Below are positions 27,901 to 36,473 of a stretch of DNA of 41,405 nt, in pieces. Made by a program: the position numbers and the translations under genes. Source of the stretch: Candidatus Woesearchaeota archaeon. Lineage in GTDB: Archaea; Nanobdellota; Nanobdellia; Woesearchaeales; UBA10216. The notes under the pieces were generated by a model. That model was not told the DNA's origin and searched no databases. It was given only the letters and a program-made list of their open reading frames with translations. Within the stretch, counting starts at the first letter, position 1, and the number at the start of each line of letters is the position of its first letter. The DNA is taken from positions 1-41,405 of the forward strand of contig JACPTE010000001.1 in assembly GCA_016192945.1 (NCBI GenBank). Reading direction: 5' to 3'.

Positions 27901-30900
27901 CAAGCACTACCCCGACAACAATCAGCGGGCTAACGCCAGGAACACACAGCTACAGGATAACAAAACAGGGATATAATGACAACACAGGAACAATCACCAT
28001 AGAAAGCGGGCAGACAGTTACATTAAGCGCACAGCTAAGCCCTGCAACAACACCTCCAGCAGGCAATGGAAACCTCGCCATAAAAGCTATTGACAGCGCA
28101 TCATCTGAGCCTGTTGAGGCAGACACATACATAGACGGCGCTACTACAACAAGCGGAACAACACCAATAACAATACACAACCTCGCCCCAGGAGCACACA
28201 CATACAGGATAGCAAAAACCAACTACAAGGACATTGAGGGGAGAGTTGAGGTAACAGCAGGAACAACCACCTACCTTATCGTATCAATGATACCCCCGAT
28301 TCCAACAAGCACAGGGAACTTGTTTGCATCAGCAACAGACTCCTTAAACAACAACCAATTATTTGCCAGCATATACATTGACGGGGCAACAACACCAGCA
28401 GGAACAACACCACTGACAATAACAAGACTAACCGCAGGAAACCACAACTACAGAATATCAAAGACAGGCTACCAGGACAGCCAGGGCAGCATACAAATCA
28501 ACGCAGGAGACACAGCCACATTGAACATGCAACTAAGGCCTGTATCCAGCACAGGGCTTTTCGTGACTGCAACAGACGTTCTCACACAACAATCACTGGC
28601 TGCAGACGTATACATGGACAGCTCAGCAGCAACAAGCGGAACAACACCAGTAAGCATCCCAGGGCTCCAGCCAGGAAGGCACACCTACAAGATAACAAAA
28701 TCAGGATATAAGGACTACAACAGCCAGATAGACATACAGGCAGGACAGGCAGCCACAGCAAATGCGATAATGGAACTGGTAACAGCCCCGAACAGCGGCA
28801 ACCTGTCAATCATAGCCACAGACGGCAATGCGAACATCATTGCAGAGGTATCAATAAACAGGGCATACAGGGGAACAACACCTCTGACAATAAACCTACA
28901 GCCAGGAATCTATACTTACGCCATAACAAAGCAGGGATACGATGACGCAATGGGCGAAGCAACAGTAACAGCAGGAAGAACAGCCTACATCACAGCAAAC
29001 CTAAACCCCGCATACAGACCAAGTGAGCTGACAATAACGCTCATTGAGCCAAAACTGTCCGCAACAAGCCAGAGAGTCTACAACCTGGTGATAAGGACCA
29101 ATAAGGAAGCAGACTGCAAGGCAAGCTTCCTGGCTGACAGAACCTATGAAGACATGCCCCTGACATTCACACAAGGAAACAACGGAATGCGCAGCCTGAA
29201 TGACTATTCGGGGACAGATGAGAAAACCTACGTAAAATGCAGGGACAGGGAAGGCACAATAAGGGCTGCCGAATTCAACATACAATACTTAGGCACGCCG
29301 CCATCAATAAGGCAGATATACGCTGACAACGTGAATGACGTGCCGATAGCATCAACAATGACAGCAATAACAGACCAGCAAACTGTATGCAAGTACTCAA
29401 AAAGCCAGGAAGCTGCCTACAGCGGCATGACGCCATTCCTTGGCTACAACGAAAACTCGGCAGAAGCCTATAAATTGGTGAACAAGCACAACCTGACAGC
29501 AGCAGGCGGAGACCTCATTGACAGGCAAACAAACACATTCTACGTGATGTGCCAGAACAAGGCAGGAGTGCTGTCAACAAAAGTCCCTGTAAGCATAATA
29601 GTTGACACCAATCAGGAACCGACAATAACACCTGACTACAATGAATACTACCCAAACACAACAGTAGAGTTTGGAGTGATAACAAACAAGTGGGCAAAAT
29701 GCAAATACTCAAACAGCTCAGACTACTCAGATTACAGGGACTTCAGCAGCGTCCCAACAATGAGAATAAAAGACAGGCTCACCCTTTACCCAGGCAGCTT
29801 CACATACTACATAAGGTGCGTATTCCTCCAGGGAGCGGTAAGGGAAACCTCAATACACTTCGTGGTTGACATAACCCCGCCGACCAGCCCTAAAGTAGAG
29901 GTTGAAAACATAACCAGCAGGAGCATAATAAAGGCAAAGTGGAAATCAGAAGACAACGAATCAGGAATAAAGCTCTACCAATACTCAGTGACAAACTCAT
30001 CAAACAATACAATACTGGACTGGACATCAACATCCCAGGAAAGCCAGAGCATTACAGGGCTTGAGCTGGCTAACGGAACAACATACTATGTTTCTGCCAA
30101 AGCGCAAAACAACGCAGGCCAGTTCAGCAGGGATGCAACAGGCATAGGCGTAAAGGCCAACTTCGCAACATCAACAAGCTGCCAAAACGGAGTAAAGGAT
30201 GAAGGGGAAACAGACATAGACTGCGGGGGGAGATGCAGCGACCAGTGCGGCAACATGATGAAATGCAGGAACAACGATGACTGCCAGAGCAGCTACTGCG
30301 CCCTGAACCAGACATGCTACCAGCCCACCTGCTACGACAAGGTCAGGAACGGGAACGAGTCAGGAACAGACTGCGGAGGACGAGCCTGCAGGGCATGCGA
30401 ATCAGGAAACGAATGCAACAGCGACTCAGACTGCAGGTCAAACCACTGCATTTCAGGAATGTGCACAAACCAGACATCCACAGACACCTGCTCAAACAGC
30501 AAGATTGACTATGGAGAGACAGACATAGACTGCGGGGGGGTGTGTGCATCAGTAAAGAACAAGAAGTGCGAAGACGGCAAGACATGCACAAACGAGACAG
30601 ACTGCCAATCAGAAAAATGCATAGCCAACACCTGCGCATCAATAGACGACCGGGATGGGGATGGAATTCCTGACAGCAAAGACAACTGCCCTGACGCATA
30701 CAACCCAGACCAAAAAGACACAAACAATGCAGGAATAGGCGATGCGTGCAACAAAGACATAGACGGAGACGGCATGGATGATGAATGGGAGAAGAAATAC
30801 ACCTGCCTTGACATTACAAAAAGGGACAGCACAACAGACCCTGACAACGACACCATGTCAAACATCAGGGAATACCAAACTCACACCATTCCAAACGGGA

Positions 30901-31445
30901 AAAAGCTCAAGGGGCAGCTGAACCCCTGCAAAAAAGACACTGACGGGGATGGATTTGAAGACGGAACAGAATACAATGAAAACTCAGACCCTACAGACGC
31001 AAACTCCAAGCCAGAAAACCACCTTCTTCTGGTGCTCCTATGGGCTGGAGCAGCAATACTGATACTGGCAGCAGGCTATCTGATATTGACAAGACTTGCC
31101 AGAAAACCTGCACAAACCCCGCAGAGAACAGGAATGCAGCCTGGGACACCAACCAAGCCGCCAATTCAGCAGCCAAGAACTCCCATAATCATCAGCCCCA
31201 AAACAAGGCAGGCGATAATCAGAAAGAGGGAGACAGGGCTTGCAAGCCAAAGAAGCGAAATACTCAGTGAGTTTGAGGCGAAACCCAAGACAGAATTGCA
31301 GGCCCAAAAGCCAGAACTGCCAAAAGAATCCCTGGCAGGGCAGCAGGACAGGGTCTTTGAAATGCTGAGGAAGGAGACATCTGAGCTAACACAGCAATCA
31401 CAGCAAAAAAGCCAAGCTGTACAGAAAAAAAGGGGAAACAAGTGA
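24945..31445 (+). CDS. Giant (2166 aa) surface protein: Cys-rich N-terminus, nine PEGA-like repeats, Fn3-like region, Cys-knot repeats, TSP3-like Ca-binding repeats, C-terminal TM anchor and cytoplasmic tail
   Basis: Signal peptide MNLGKKQIMLTVFLLLAAAIVPSLLSEKAIA; PEGA-like YIDxSTTPAGTTPLTI..GTHxYRITKxGYxD; DRDGDGIPDSKDNCPD; LLLVLLWAGAAILILAAGYLIL near the C-terminus. Confidence 0.85.
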   Translation: MNLGKKQIMLTVFLLLAAAIVPSLLSEKAIAESGCCYNPNAPIVACSSTVQVDSIQDCCPQPEASFPTYYSAEVQNQQACLQNFFRAQTNCNTLDQCTQGCCCPESRVRARALCRQTFHPFANGQPTDCQTACATTPPIQTCSLSLNAINIKGEKQIQLVWNNNCGADTFTIERCEGNNCNNFAALATWHATSYLDRDSAIKWNQYYSYRLTTTANGQTYTETKTIYSGDIECWKNFGTYNFCISDFTYQQEPIKSYLITILNYPADDTAFSQKVNDEFGGKFRTARNCNTNNQLSSASTRCPAGRICTVDSNGAGRCVETTECSVIGKPFGLFSSRTSCETGHYCFLDKSAGNANTCYDCSPRMSCYDYKSRDACETNNCGAGNCVWNTVGNAELGTGVCVDYQKNNCAWCDKKGTEGVGSLKGYNTVFDRCSQEKTAALSTPTYDCTRAVRQCTSTCLNFDINQCNAHTATIDRSTNSLVISNPPGDLCGLNVCQWYGTETAGRCRKDADFDERYDCQTTDCEKDYFPPETTITENRGSLIADVFDRRAVDDYGGFTTTSTTYICSSNDQARGCADTTQGYTALTQRSSSILELVRQNTLTEGTNYIRYYSKDQNKNLETVKRMTLQVTIPVDGSLTLTATDASTHENLGADTYIDRLPTSAGTTPLTIYHLIPGSHTYRITKQGYTDGTGDVTIIAGETATRNIEMSQTVDNNGRLAVSVTDSETGDILHADVYMDSSAATSGTTPLTIPGLTPGAHSYRIAKQGYTDSTGSITITERQITYLSATLGARNPQTGYLSITATDKDTNTALNADAYIDESTTPAGTTPLTTSLSQGTHRYRIAKTGYRESSGTVTINQGQATQINVQLEFIPVPGTGVLSMSASDGTDSLIANVYLDDSTTPAGTTPLTTSLQPNTHTYKVTKTGYQDSSGSFTIQTGRTTTVSVLMTRSANPPNTGGVFIRTTDSITGNPVNANAYIDSSTTPSTTPTTISGLTPGTHSYRITKQGYNDNTGTITIESGQTVTLSAQLSPATTPPAGNGNLAIKAIDSASSEPVEADTYIDGATTTSGTTPITIHNLAPGAHTYRIAKTNYKDIEGRVEVTAGTTTYLIVSMIPPIPTSTGNLFASATDSLNNNQLFASIYIDGATTPAGTTPLTITRLTAGNHNYRISKTGYQDSQGSIQINAGDTATLNMQLRPVSSTGLFVTATDVLTQQSLAADVYMDSSAATSGTTPVSIPGLQPGRHTYKITKSGYKDYNSQIDIQAGQAATANAIMELVTAPNSGNLSIIATDGNANIIAEVSINRAYRGTTPLTINLQPGIYTYAITKQGYDDAMGEATVTAGRTAYITANLNPAYRPSELTITLIEPKLSATSQRVYNLVIRTNKEADCKASFLADRTYEDMPLTFTQGNNGMRSLNDYSGTDEKTYVKCRDREGTIRAAEFNIQYLGTPPSIRQIYADNVNDVPIASTMTAITDQQTVCKYSKSQEAAYSGMTPFLGYNENSAEAYKLVNKHNLTAAGGDLIDRQTNTFYVMCQNKAGVLSTKVPVSIIVDTNQEPTITPDYNEYYPNTTVEFGVITNKWAKCKYSNSSDYSDYRDFSSVPTMRIKDRLTLYPGSFTYYIRCVFLQGAVRETSIHFVVDITPPTSPKVEVENITSRSIIKAKWKSEDNESGIKLYQYSVTNSSNNTILDWTSTSQESQSITGLELANGTTYYVSAKAQNNAGQFSRDATGIGVKANFATSTSCQNGVKDEGETDIDCGGRCSDQCGNMMKCRNNDDCQSSYCALNQTCYQPTCYDKVRNGNESGTDCGGRACRACESGNECNSDSDCRSNHCISGMCTNQTSTDTCSNSKIDYGETDIDCGGVCASVKNKKCEDGKTCTNETDCQSEKCIANTCASIDDRDGDGIPDSKDNCPDAYNPDQKDTNNAGIGDACNKDIDGDGMDDEWEKKYTCLDITKRDSTTDPDNDTMSNIREYQTHTIPNGKKLKGQLNPCKKDTDGDGFEDGTEYNENSDPTDANSKPENHLLLVLLWAGAAILILAAGYLILTRLARKPAQTPQRTGMQPGTPTKPPIQQPRTPIIISPKTRQAIIRKRETGLASQRSEILSEFEAKPKTELQAQKPELPKESLAGQQDRVFEMLRKETSELTQQSQQKSQAVQKKRGNK
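26843..29020 (+). repeat. Nine tandem PEGA-like repeats (about 80 aa / 240 bp each)
   Basis: Periodic G(N/Y)LxIxATDxxxxxxLxADxYIDxSxTxxGTTPLTIxxLxPGTHxYRIxKxGYxDxxGxxTIxAGxTxxLxxxL. Confidence 0.85.
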
Positions 31446-32021
31446 AAGCCCAGATTTCAGGACAGGTATTCATATACATATTCTCCATGATAGTGGCCTC
31501 AGCAGTGCTGATATTCGGGTATGTTGCAATAACCAACCTGAACAAAGTAAACACAGAACTACAGATGACACGGTTCACAGAAAAGCTGAGGGAAGACTTT
31601 GACAGCGCAAAAGGCTTCGGAACAGTAAGGAACGAGCAATCCTACAAAGAGATACCCCAGCAAATACAAAATGTATGCTTTGCATACATTGAGAAGATAT
31701 ATGAGCCGAGAAGCAGCATGGCAGCAAGATTAAGCCAGATTGAGGACATCCAGATAAGGAACTCCATAGAATCAGACCAAACAGCATTCAGCCAAAACCC
31801 CCCGGATACCAGCTCAATAAAGAACGTGTTCCTAATCAAGATGCTTCCAAGTAACAAACGGGAGGCTGCAACTAAGGATGACAGGCTGCGGGAACAGGGT
31901 CATAGTCTCAAGTCCGACAGAGCTGCAGGGCACAAAACACAACGGAGAGGGATGCAGTTCCAACAGCGAATGCCAAAGCGAATCATACTGCGACAGCACA
32001 TGCAAGCCAGTCTGCTCCTAA
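31442..32021 (+). CDS. Pilin-like membrane protein, apparently frameshifted near 31840
   Basis: GTG start overlapping the previous TGA; MKAQISGQVFIYIFSMIVASAVLIFGYVAI; frame 0 is coherent to FLIK, then +1 frame gives CFQVTNGRLQLRMTGCGNRVIVSSPTELQGTKHNGEGCSSNSECQSESYCDSTCKPVCS* ending at 32021. Confidence 0.65.
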
Positions 32022-32025
32022 TAAA

Positions 32026-33081
32026 ATGACCAAGGGAAAAAAAGGCGCCATAGGGGAACAGGTAAACTGGATATACGTGATGATAGCAGGAGGGCTAATC
32101 TTACTGTTCTTCTCAGGGCTTGCATACAAGCAGAAAGAGGCTGCAGACAAGAATGCAGCCCAGGAATCAATCAACACGATAGACTGGCTCACAACACAGC
32201 CGCCCCAAAGCTCTCAAATAGTCAAGATACCAAACCTAAAGCTGAGGATAGAATGCCAGGAGCAGGGCCCTACAACAGTGTCAAACATACTAAGGATAGG
32301 CGACATATCGCTCCAGGAGAACGAGGTAATATTCGGGGGGGAGGTTAACAGGAACGAGCTTACAGCCATGACAAGGGAATGGTCAGCCCCATTCAAGGTG
32401 ACAAACCTCATCTACCTCGCCGGGAATGACACCCGCTACATAATAGTGGCAAGCAATCCCCGGCATGAAGCACTTGCACAGGAACTGTTTTACCAGATTC
32501 CAGATTCACTCAACAAAAAGCTGTACAGGGCAACTGACGCGATAGACGAAGCCCCTGAAAGGAGAATAGTGGCTGTCACAATAAATTCAGAGCCAGCAAA
32601 CCTCCAGAACAGCATTGACTTCAGCAAATACCAAGAAGCCATGGCAATAAAGATAATACCAAGCCAGGACAGCACAGAATACGGGCAGGTGGAATTCCGC
32701 CAGTATGACAAATCAGCAGCTGGGTTTGTTGAACCGCCGCAAACAGCAATCTACAGCGGAATAAGCATGCTCATAGGGGCAATATACTCGCAGGACGCTG
32801 ATTCCTACAGGTGCAATTCCAAAAAGGCATACCAAAAGCTGGAGCGCGTCAGCAGGGCATACTCAGAAAAGGCAAACATCCTGAAAACAGAAGCACAGAA
32901 AACCACAAACAGGCAGCTCCCTGACCCATGCACACCAGGAATGTACAACGATGCCCTGACAGGCATAAACAGCCTGAATTCAAAAGCAAGGGCATTTAAT
33001 GAGAATATCCTGGCGGAAATGCAGTCACTAGAAAACAAGAACAGGGAGCTGCTGAGGGCAGCATGCCCTACAATATACTGA
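32026..33081 (+). CDS. Membrane-anchored hypothetical protein of pilin-like cluster
   Basis: MTKGKKGAIGEQVNWIYVMIAGGLILLFFSGLAYKQK; co-directional, 4 nt after the corrected upstream stop. Confidence 0.65.
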   Translation: MTKGKKGAIGEQVNWIYVMIAGGLILLFFSGLAYKQKEAADKNAAQESINTIDWLTTQPPQSSQIVKIPNLKLRIECQEQGPTTVSNILRIGDISLQENEVIFGGEVNRNELTAMTREWSAPFKVTNLIYLAGNDTRYIIVASNPRHEALAQELFYQIPDSLNKKLYRATDAIDEAPERRIVAVTINSEPANLQNSIDFSKYQEAMAIKIIPSQDSTEYGQVEFRQYDKSAAGFVEPPQTAIYSGISMLIGAIYSQDADSYRCNSKKAYQKLERVSRAYSEKANILKTEAQKTTNRQLPDPCTPGMYNDALTGINSLNSKARAFNENILAEMQSLENKNRELLRAACPTIY

Positions 33082-33086
33082 CAAAA

Positions 33087-33581
33087 ATGGGAAAAAAGCA
33101 GGCACAGACCAGGATGATTGAAACAGCAGCTGTAGTGATAGTATTCCTCATGCTGCTGGCATTCGGATTCGTGTTTTACGCAAACATACTCAGGGGAAAC
33201 CTGAATGAAAAGCTGGCAGATGCAAAAGAAACAAGGGCGCTCAAGATTGCAAAGACAGCGCTGAACATGCCTGAACTGCAGTGCAGCAAAACGCAGCCAA
33301 TACAAAACTGCTTTGACAAACTCAAAATACAGGGCTTCCAGGCAATAATCCAAAGGGACTCAAATGACGCAAACACATACTACTATGACCTGCTGAAGGA
33401 CAGCAAAATAACAATAAGGCAAATCTATCCAATTCAAGTCTCACAATACTCGCAGACAATATATGAAATGGGAACCGAACAGTCAAAGCAGTCAATATGG
33501 ATGCCAATAGCAATATACGACCCCCTTAAAGATACAGCCTCATTCGGGATACTCACAGTTGATGTATATGAACAAGCTTAA
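33087..33581 (+). CDS. Pilin-like membrane-anchored hypothetical protein
   Basis: MGKKQAQTRMIETAAVVIVFLMLLAFGFVFYANILRG; co-directional. Confidence 0.65.
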   Translation: MGKKQAQTRMIETAAVVIVFLMLLAFGFVFYANILRGNLNEKLADAKETRALKIAKTALNMPELQCSKTQPIQNCFDKLKIQGFQAIIQRDSNDANTYYYDLLKDSKITIRQIYPIQVSQYSQTIYEMGTEQSKQSIWMPIAIYDPLKDTASFGILTVDVYEQA

Positions 33582-34101
33582 GGGAAAGAAATCGCAGATG
33601 GAGATAATAGGGCTTGCAATCATAGTTGCAATAGCCCTTATAGGAATGTTCTTTGCCATAAAATACCTCACAAAAACACGGGAGAGGAGCACAGAGGCAA
33701 GCGACAAGCAGATAGCCTCGTCATTCATAAACACACTCCTGTCAGAAAAATTTGAGATAGAATCATGCAAGCAGGGAATAGAGATGAAAGAGCTGATAAA
33801 GGACTGCACAGCCCAGGCAGACAGGCAGCAGGCATGCAGCAGCAGCAGCAGCCTAGGAGCGACACTCACTTATTGCCAAAAAGCAAGGGAATCAACACAG
33901 CAAATCCTGGACGCTGCATTCGGAGACCAGCAGAACATCCAGTATGAATTCAAGGCTGAAAAATCCAATATTGACGGAAACACAGAAATATGGAGCATTT
34001 CCCGCGGATGCTCAACTTACAAGAACAAGGTGCTTGCCCCCCCATATGTCCTTCCAACAGACAATGAGCCAGTAATAATCTCAATGGGAATATGCAGCTG
34101 A
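33562..34101 (+). CDS. Pilin-like membrane-anchored hypothetical protein
   Basis: MNKLKGKKSQMEIIGLAIIVAIALIGMFFAIKYL; starts inside preceding ORF; ATG at 33562 or 33568. Confidence 0.65.
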   Translation: MYMNKLKGKKSQMEIIGLAIIVAIALIGMFFAIKYLTKTRERSTEASDKQIASSFINTLLSEKFEIESCKQGIEMKELIKDCTAQADRQQACSSSSSLGATLTYCQKARESTQQILDAAFGDQQNIQYEFKAEKSNIDGNTEIWSISRGCSTYKNKVLAPPYVLPTDNEPVIISMGICS

Positions 34102-34110
34102 ATGAGGAAT

Positions 34111-35940
34111 TCAGGAAATTCTTTTAGTATTATAAAACAATGGATTGCCATTGTATGCATCAAACCCTATGTAAACAGCAGAATTATCACTATACTGCTG
34201 GGTAACCTGCCAATCCCTTGGCTCTGGCTGGCCTGAATTATACACCTTACCCTTGATAAAATACACATTACTCCCAATAGTTGGGCTCTGGAACTGGACA
34301 ACGATAGTTATAGGATTGGTGTAATCAAGCCTCGCAGGCAGGCGAGCTGTTGATATGGTGTACAGGTTGAAACCAGGGCTGCCACTAAAGTATTTGACAG
34401 CGATTGAATCTCCAGAAGAATCTCCAGAATTGACTGGAGTAACGCAGTAGCCGTGACCATCGCTGATGGACAGCTCGCAGAGGCCTGCCTCAGACTTCCC
34501 GTCTGTAATGACCTCTGTGCTTATCACCGCATCACCAATGCCAATGCGGAGATTTTTGATGATTGCGGCGGTGTGGGATGTAACAACTCCTTTTGGAGTC
34601 ACCTGTTTATCCCTTGTAAATGTCCAGTCTCCATTCAAGCTTATCAAATCAGAATCCGAGCAATAGAAAATCAGGTTAATGTCATTGTCATTACAATCGT
34701 ATGGGGTTGTTGGGGTGCTAATGTATCCTGAAGGGAGACTGCTGCCGCTGCACACACTAATAGGAGGGCTTGTGTAGCCGTCCTTATCATTATCCTGATA
34801 GCCTGTGAGAATCTGCCATACAGAGCCATCATCAGGGTTGCAGTCATTCCCATTAAGATAAGTAAGCCCTGCAGGATAAGAGCAATCATTATTCGTGCAT
34901 AAACTGACTGCTGAAGGGCCTCCTGCAACATCAAGGTCGTGGTTATCATAGCAAGTCCTCAAAACAAACTTCCTGCTATCAGAATCATCGCAGTCAACAT
35001 TATTATCAGAATATCCTGCATCATTCCCAACGCACGCAATTGTGCTGGAGCCGTAACTATCAGAGTCAGAATCCCTGAAACGCAGCCTCCACTTCAGCCC
35101 TGCCTGCGAATCTGCAACAGGGTCATCGCTGCAGTCATCAGCCCCATTAAACTGGCTCTGAGACTCACGATACCCTACAGGTGAATGGCAATCAGAGCCA
35201 ACGCAAGCCTGAACCTGGCTGCCAACAGTATAGCTGTCATCATCCTTATCCTGAAAGCACGGCAAAAACTGCCACTTATCCCTGTTGTTGTCATCGCAAT
35301 CATTAATGGCAGATGGATGAGCCTGATAGTTCTTGTCTGTGATGGCTTCAACACCGCAGAAATCCTTCACCCCATCAGCACCCAGAGAATCAGTGAACCC
35401 GTCACCATCCAAGTCCTTATACCCTGTTATGCATGTGCAGGAAACATTCACAATGCCATCCGCCTTTTCAAGGACGTTAATACCGCTGCACATCCTCGTT
35501 CCATTTATGCTCTTCGGGAAAACAATGACCTTCTCAAAGCCATCAAGATACCCATTGCCATATTTTAGTGTCACCTCACTATGCTCAGATGACAATGAGC
35601 CAGCTCCAGAAATGCTGACTTCAAAAGGCCTGCCGTCAAGGTTGGGAGGCAATTCAAACTTCCTGTAATAACCGTTCTCAGAGGCAGCTGCAAGGCTCAG
35701 CTCTGTCTCAATCACAGATGAAACATCATTAATCAGGTCCTTATCCCTTTTCTGCTTGGTCTCAACAAGCTTGTCAGATGAAGCAGCCAGGAAAATAGTA
35801 AATGCTATGACCATTACAGTCACAAGCATTGCAGCCTCCATTGAAGACTGGCCCTTCCTTGAAAAAAAACGGCAACTCGCCCTGCACGACCTGCCTGAAC
35901 AAACACCTCTTAACATACAGACCAATAATGGCTCGGGCAT
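34111..35940 (-). CDS. Class III signal peptide (type IV pilin-like) protein with tandem MopE-like Asp-rich Ca-binding repeats
   Basis: SRKGQSSMEAAMLVTVMVIAFTIFLA (QxSxE motif); DCDDNNRDKW / DCSDDPVADS / DCDDSDSRKF / DCNPDDGSVW / DCNDNDINLI repeats with DxDxDxY motifs; true start uncertain (35916 also possible). Confidence 0.75.
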   Translation of the reverse strand: MPEPLLVCMLRGVCSGRSCRASCRFFSRKGQSSMEAAMLVTVMVIAFTIFLAASSDKLVETKQKRDKDLINDVSSVIETELSLAAASENGYYRKFELPPNLDGRPFEVSISGAGSLSSEHSEVTLKYGNGYLDGFEKVIVFPKSINGTRMCSGINVLEKADGIVNVSCTCITGYKDLDGDGFTDSLGADGVKDFCGVEAITDKNYQAHPSAINDCDDNNRDKWQFLPCFQDKDDDSYTVGSQVQACVGSDCHSPVGYRESQSQFNGADDCSDDPVADSQAGLKWRLRFRDSDSDSYGSSTIACVGNDAGYSDNNVDCDDSDSRKFVLRTCYDNHDLDVAGGPSAVSLCTNNDCSYPAGLTYLNGNDCNPDDGSVWQILTGYQDNDKDGYTSPPISVCSGSSLPSGYISTPTTPYDCNDNDINLIFYCSDSDLISLNGDWTFTRDKQVTPKGVVTSHTAAIIKNLRIGIGDAVISTEVITDGKSEAGLCELSISDGHGYCVTPVNSGDSSGDSIAVKYFSGSPGFNLYTISTARLPARLDYTNPITIVVQFQSPTIGSNVYFIKGKVYNSGQPEPRDWQVTQQYSDNSAVYIGFDAYNGNPLFYNTKRIS

Positions 35941-35999
35941 TTATAAACTTTCCTAGAAAAATTTTTATCCAAGCGCAGAAAACGTGCAGCTATACGAAT

Positions 36000-36473
36000 A
36001 TGGAAAAATCTGCAGGAGTGGTAATTTTCAGAAACAACAACGGGAGGGAATACCTGCTTCTCAAATACAACCAGCCTCTCTACTGGGATTACACAAAAGG
36101 GCACATTGAGCCTGGGGAATCGGAGATTGATGCTGCAATAAGGGAAACAAGGGAGGAAACAGGGCTGACTGGGATAAATATTCTAAGCGGATTCAGGGAG
36201 AAGATAAGCTACTATTTCAGCAGGGAAGGAAAGATAATATACAAAGAGGTTGTTTTCTTCACAGGGGAAACACACAAGGGAGAAATTAAAATATCCCCTG
36301 AGCACGAGGGCTACGAATGGCTTCCATACGAAGCGGCCTTAGAGAGGCTAACTTACCCGAAAAGCAGGGAAATCCTGCGGAAGGCTGAAAAATTCATAAA
36401 AGGCAAATGCCAACATAGCGAGGCTATACCTCAATCAAAACCGCCCTTGCAGGAGCCCCGTCACCATCCTTAA
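36000..36473 (+). CDS. NUDIX hydrolase (diadenosine polyphosphatase-like)
   Basis: MEKSAGVVIFRNNNGREYLLLKYNQPLYWDYTKGHIEPGESEIDAAIRETREETGL Nudix box. Confidence 0.9.
   Translation: MEKSAGVVIFRNNNGREYLLLKYNQPLYWDYTKGHIEPGESEIDAAIRETREETGLTGINILSGFREKISYYFSREGKIIYKEVVFFTGETHKGEIKISPEHEGYEWLPYEAALERLTYPKSREILRKAEKFIKGKCQHSEAIPQSKPPLQEPRHHP

Noticed and set aside
26843-29020. Periodic ~240-bp repetition considered as a CRISPR or tandem DNA repeat array
   Set aside because: The period is in frame, with protein-level PEGA conservation and diverged DNA; no short direct repeat/spacer pattern. No CRISPR array was seen elsewhere in the window.
20052-31441. Numerous minus- and alternate-frame ORFs over the giant plus-strand genes at 20-31 kb
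   Set aside because: Same compositional artefact; the plus-strand frames carry signal peptides, domain repeats and gene-to-gene coupling.
34453-35668. Plus-strand ORFs opposite the MopE-repeat pilin gene (for example 35185..35568)
   Set aside because: Antisense of Asp-rich repeats producing Ile/Val-rich nonsense; no start context or homology evident.
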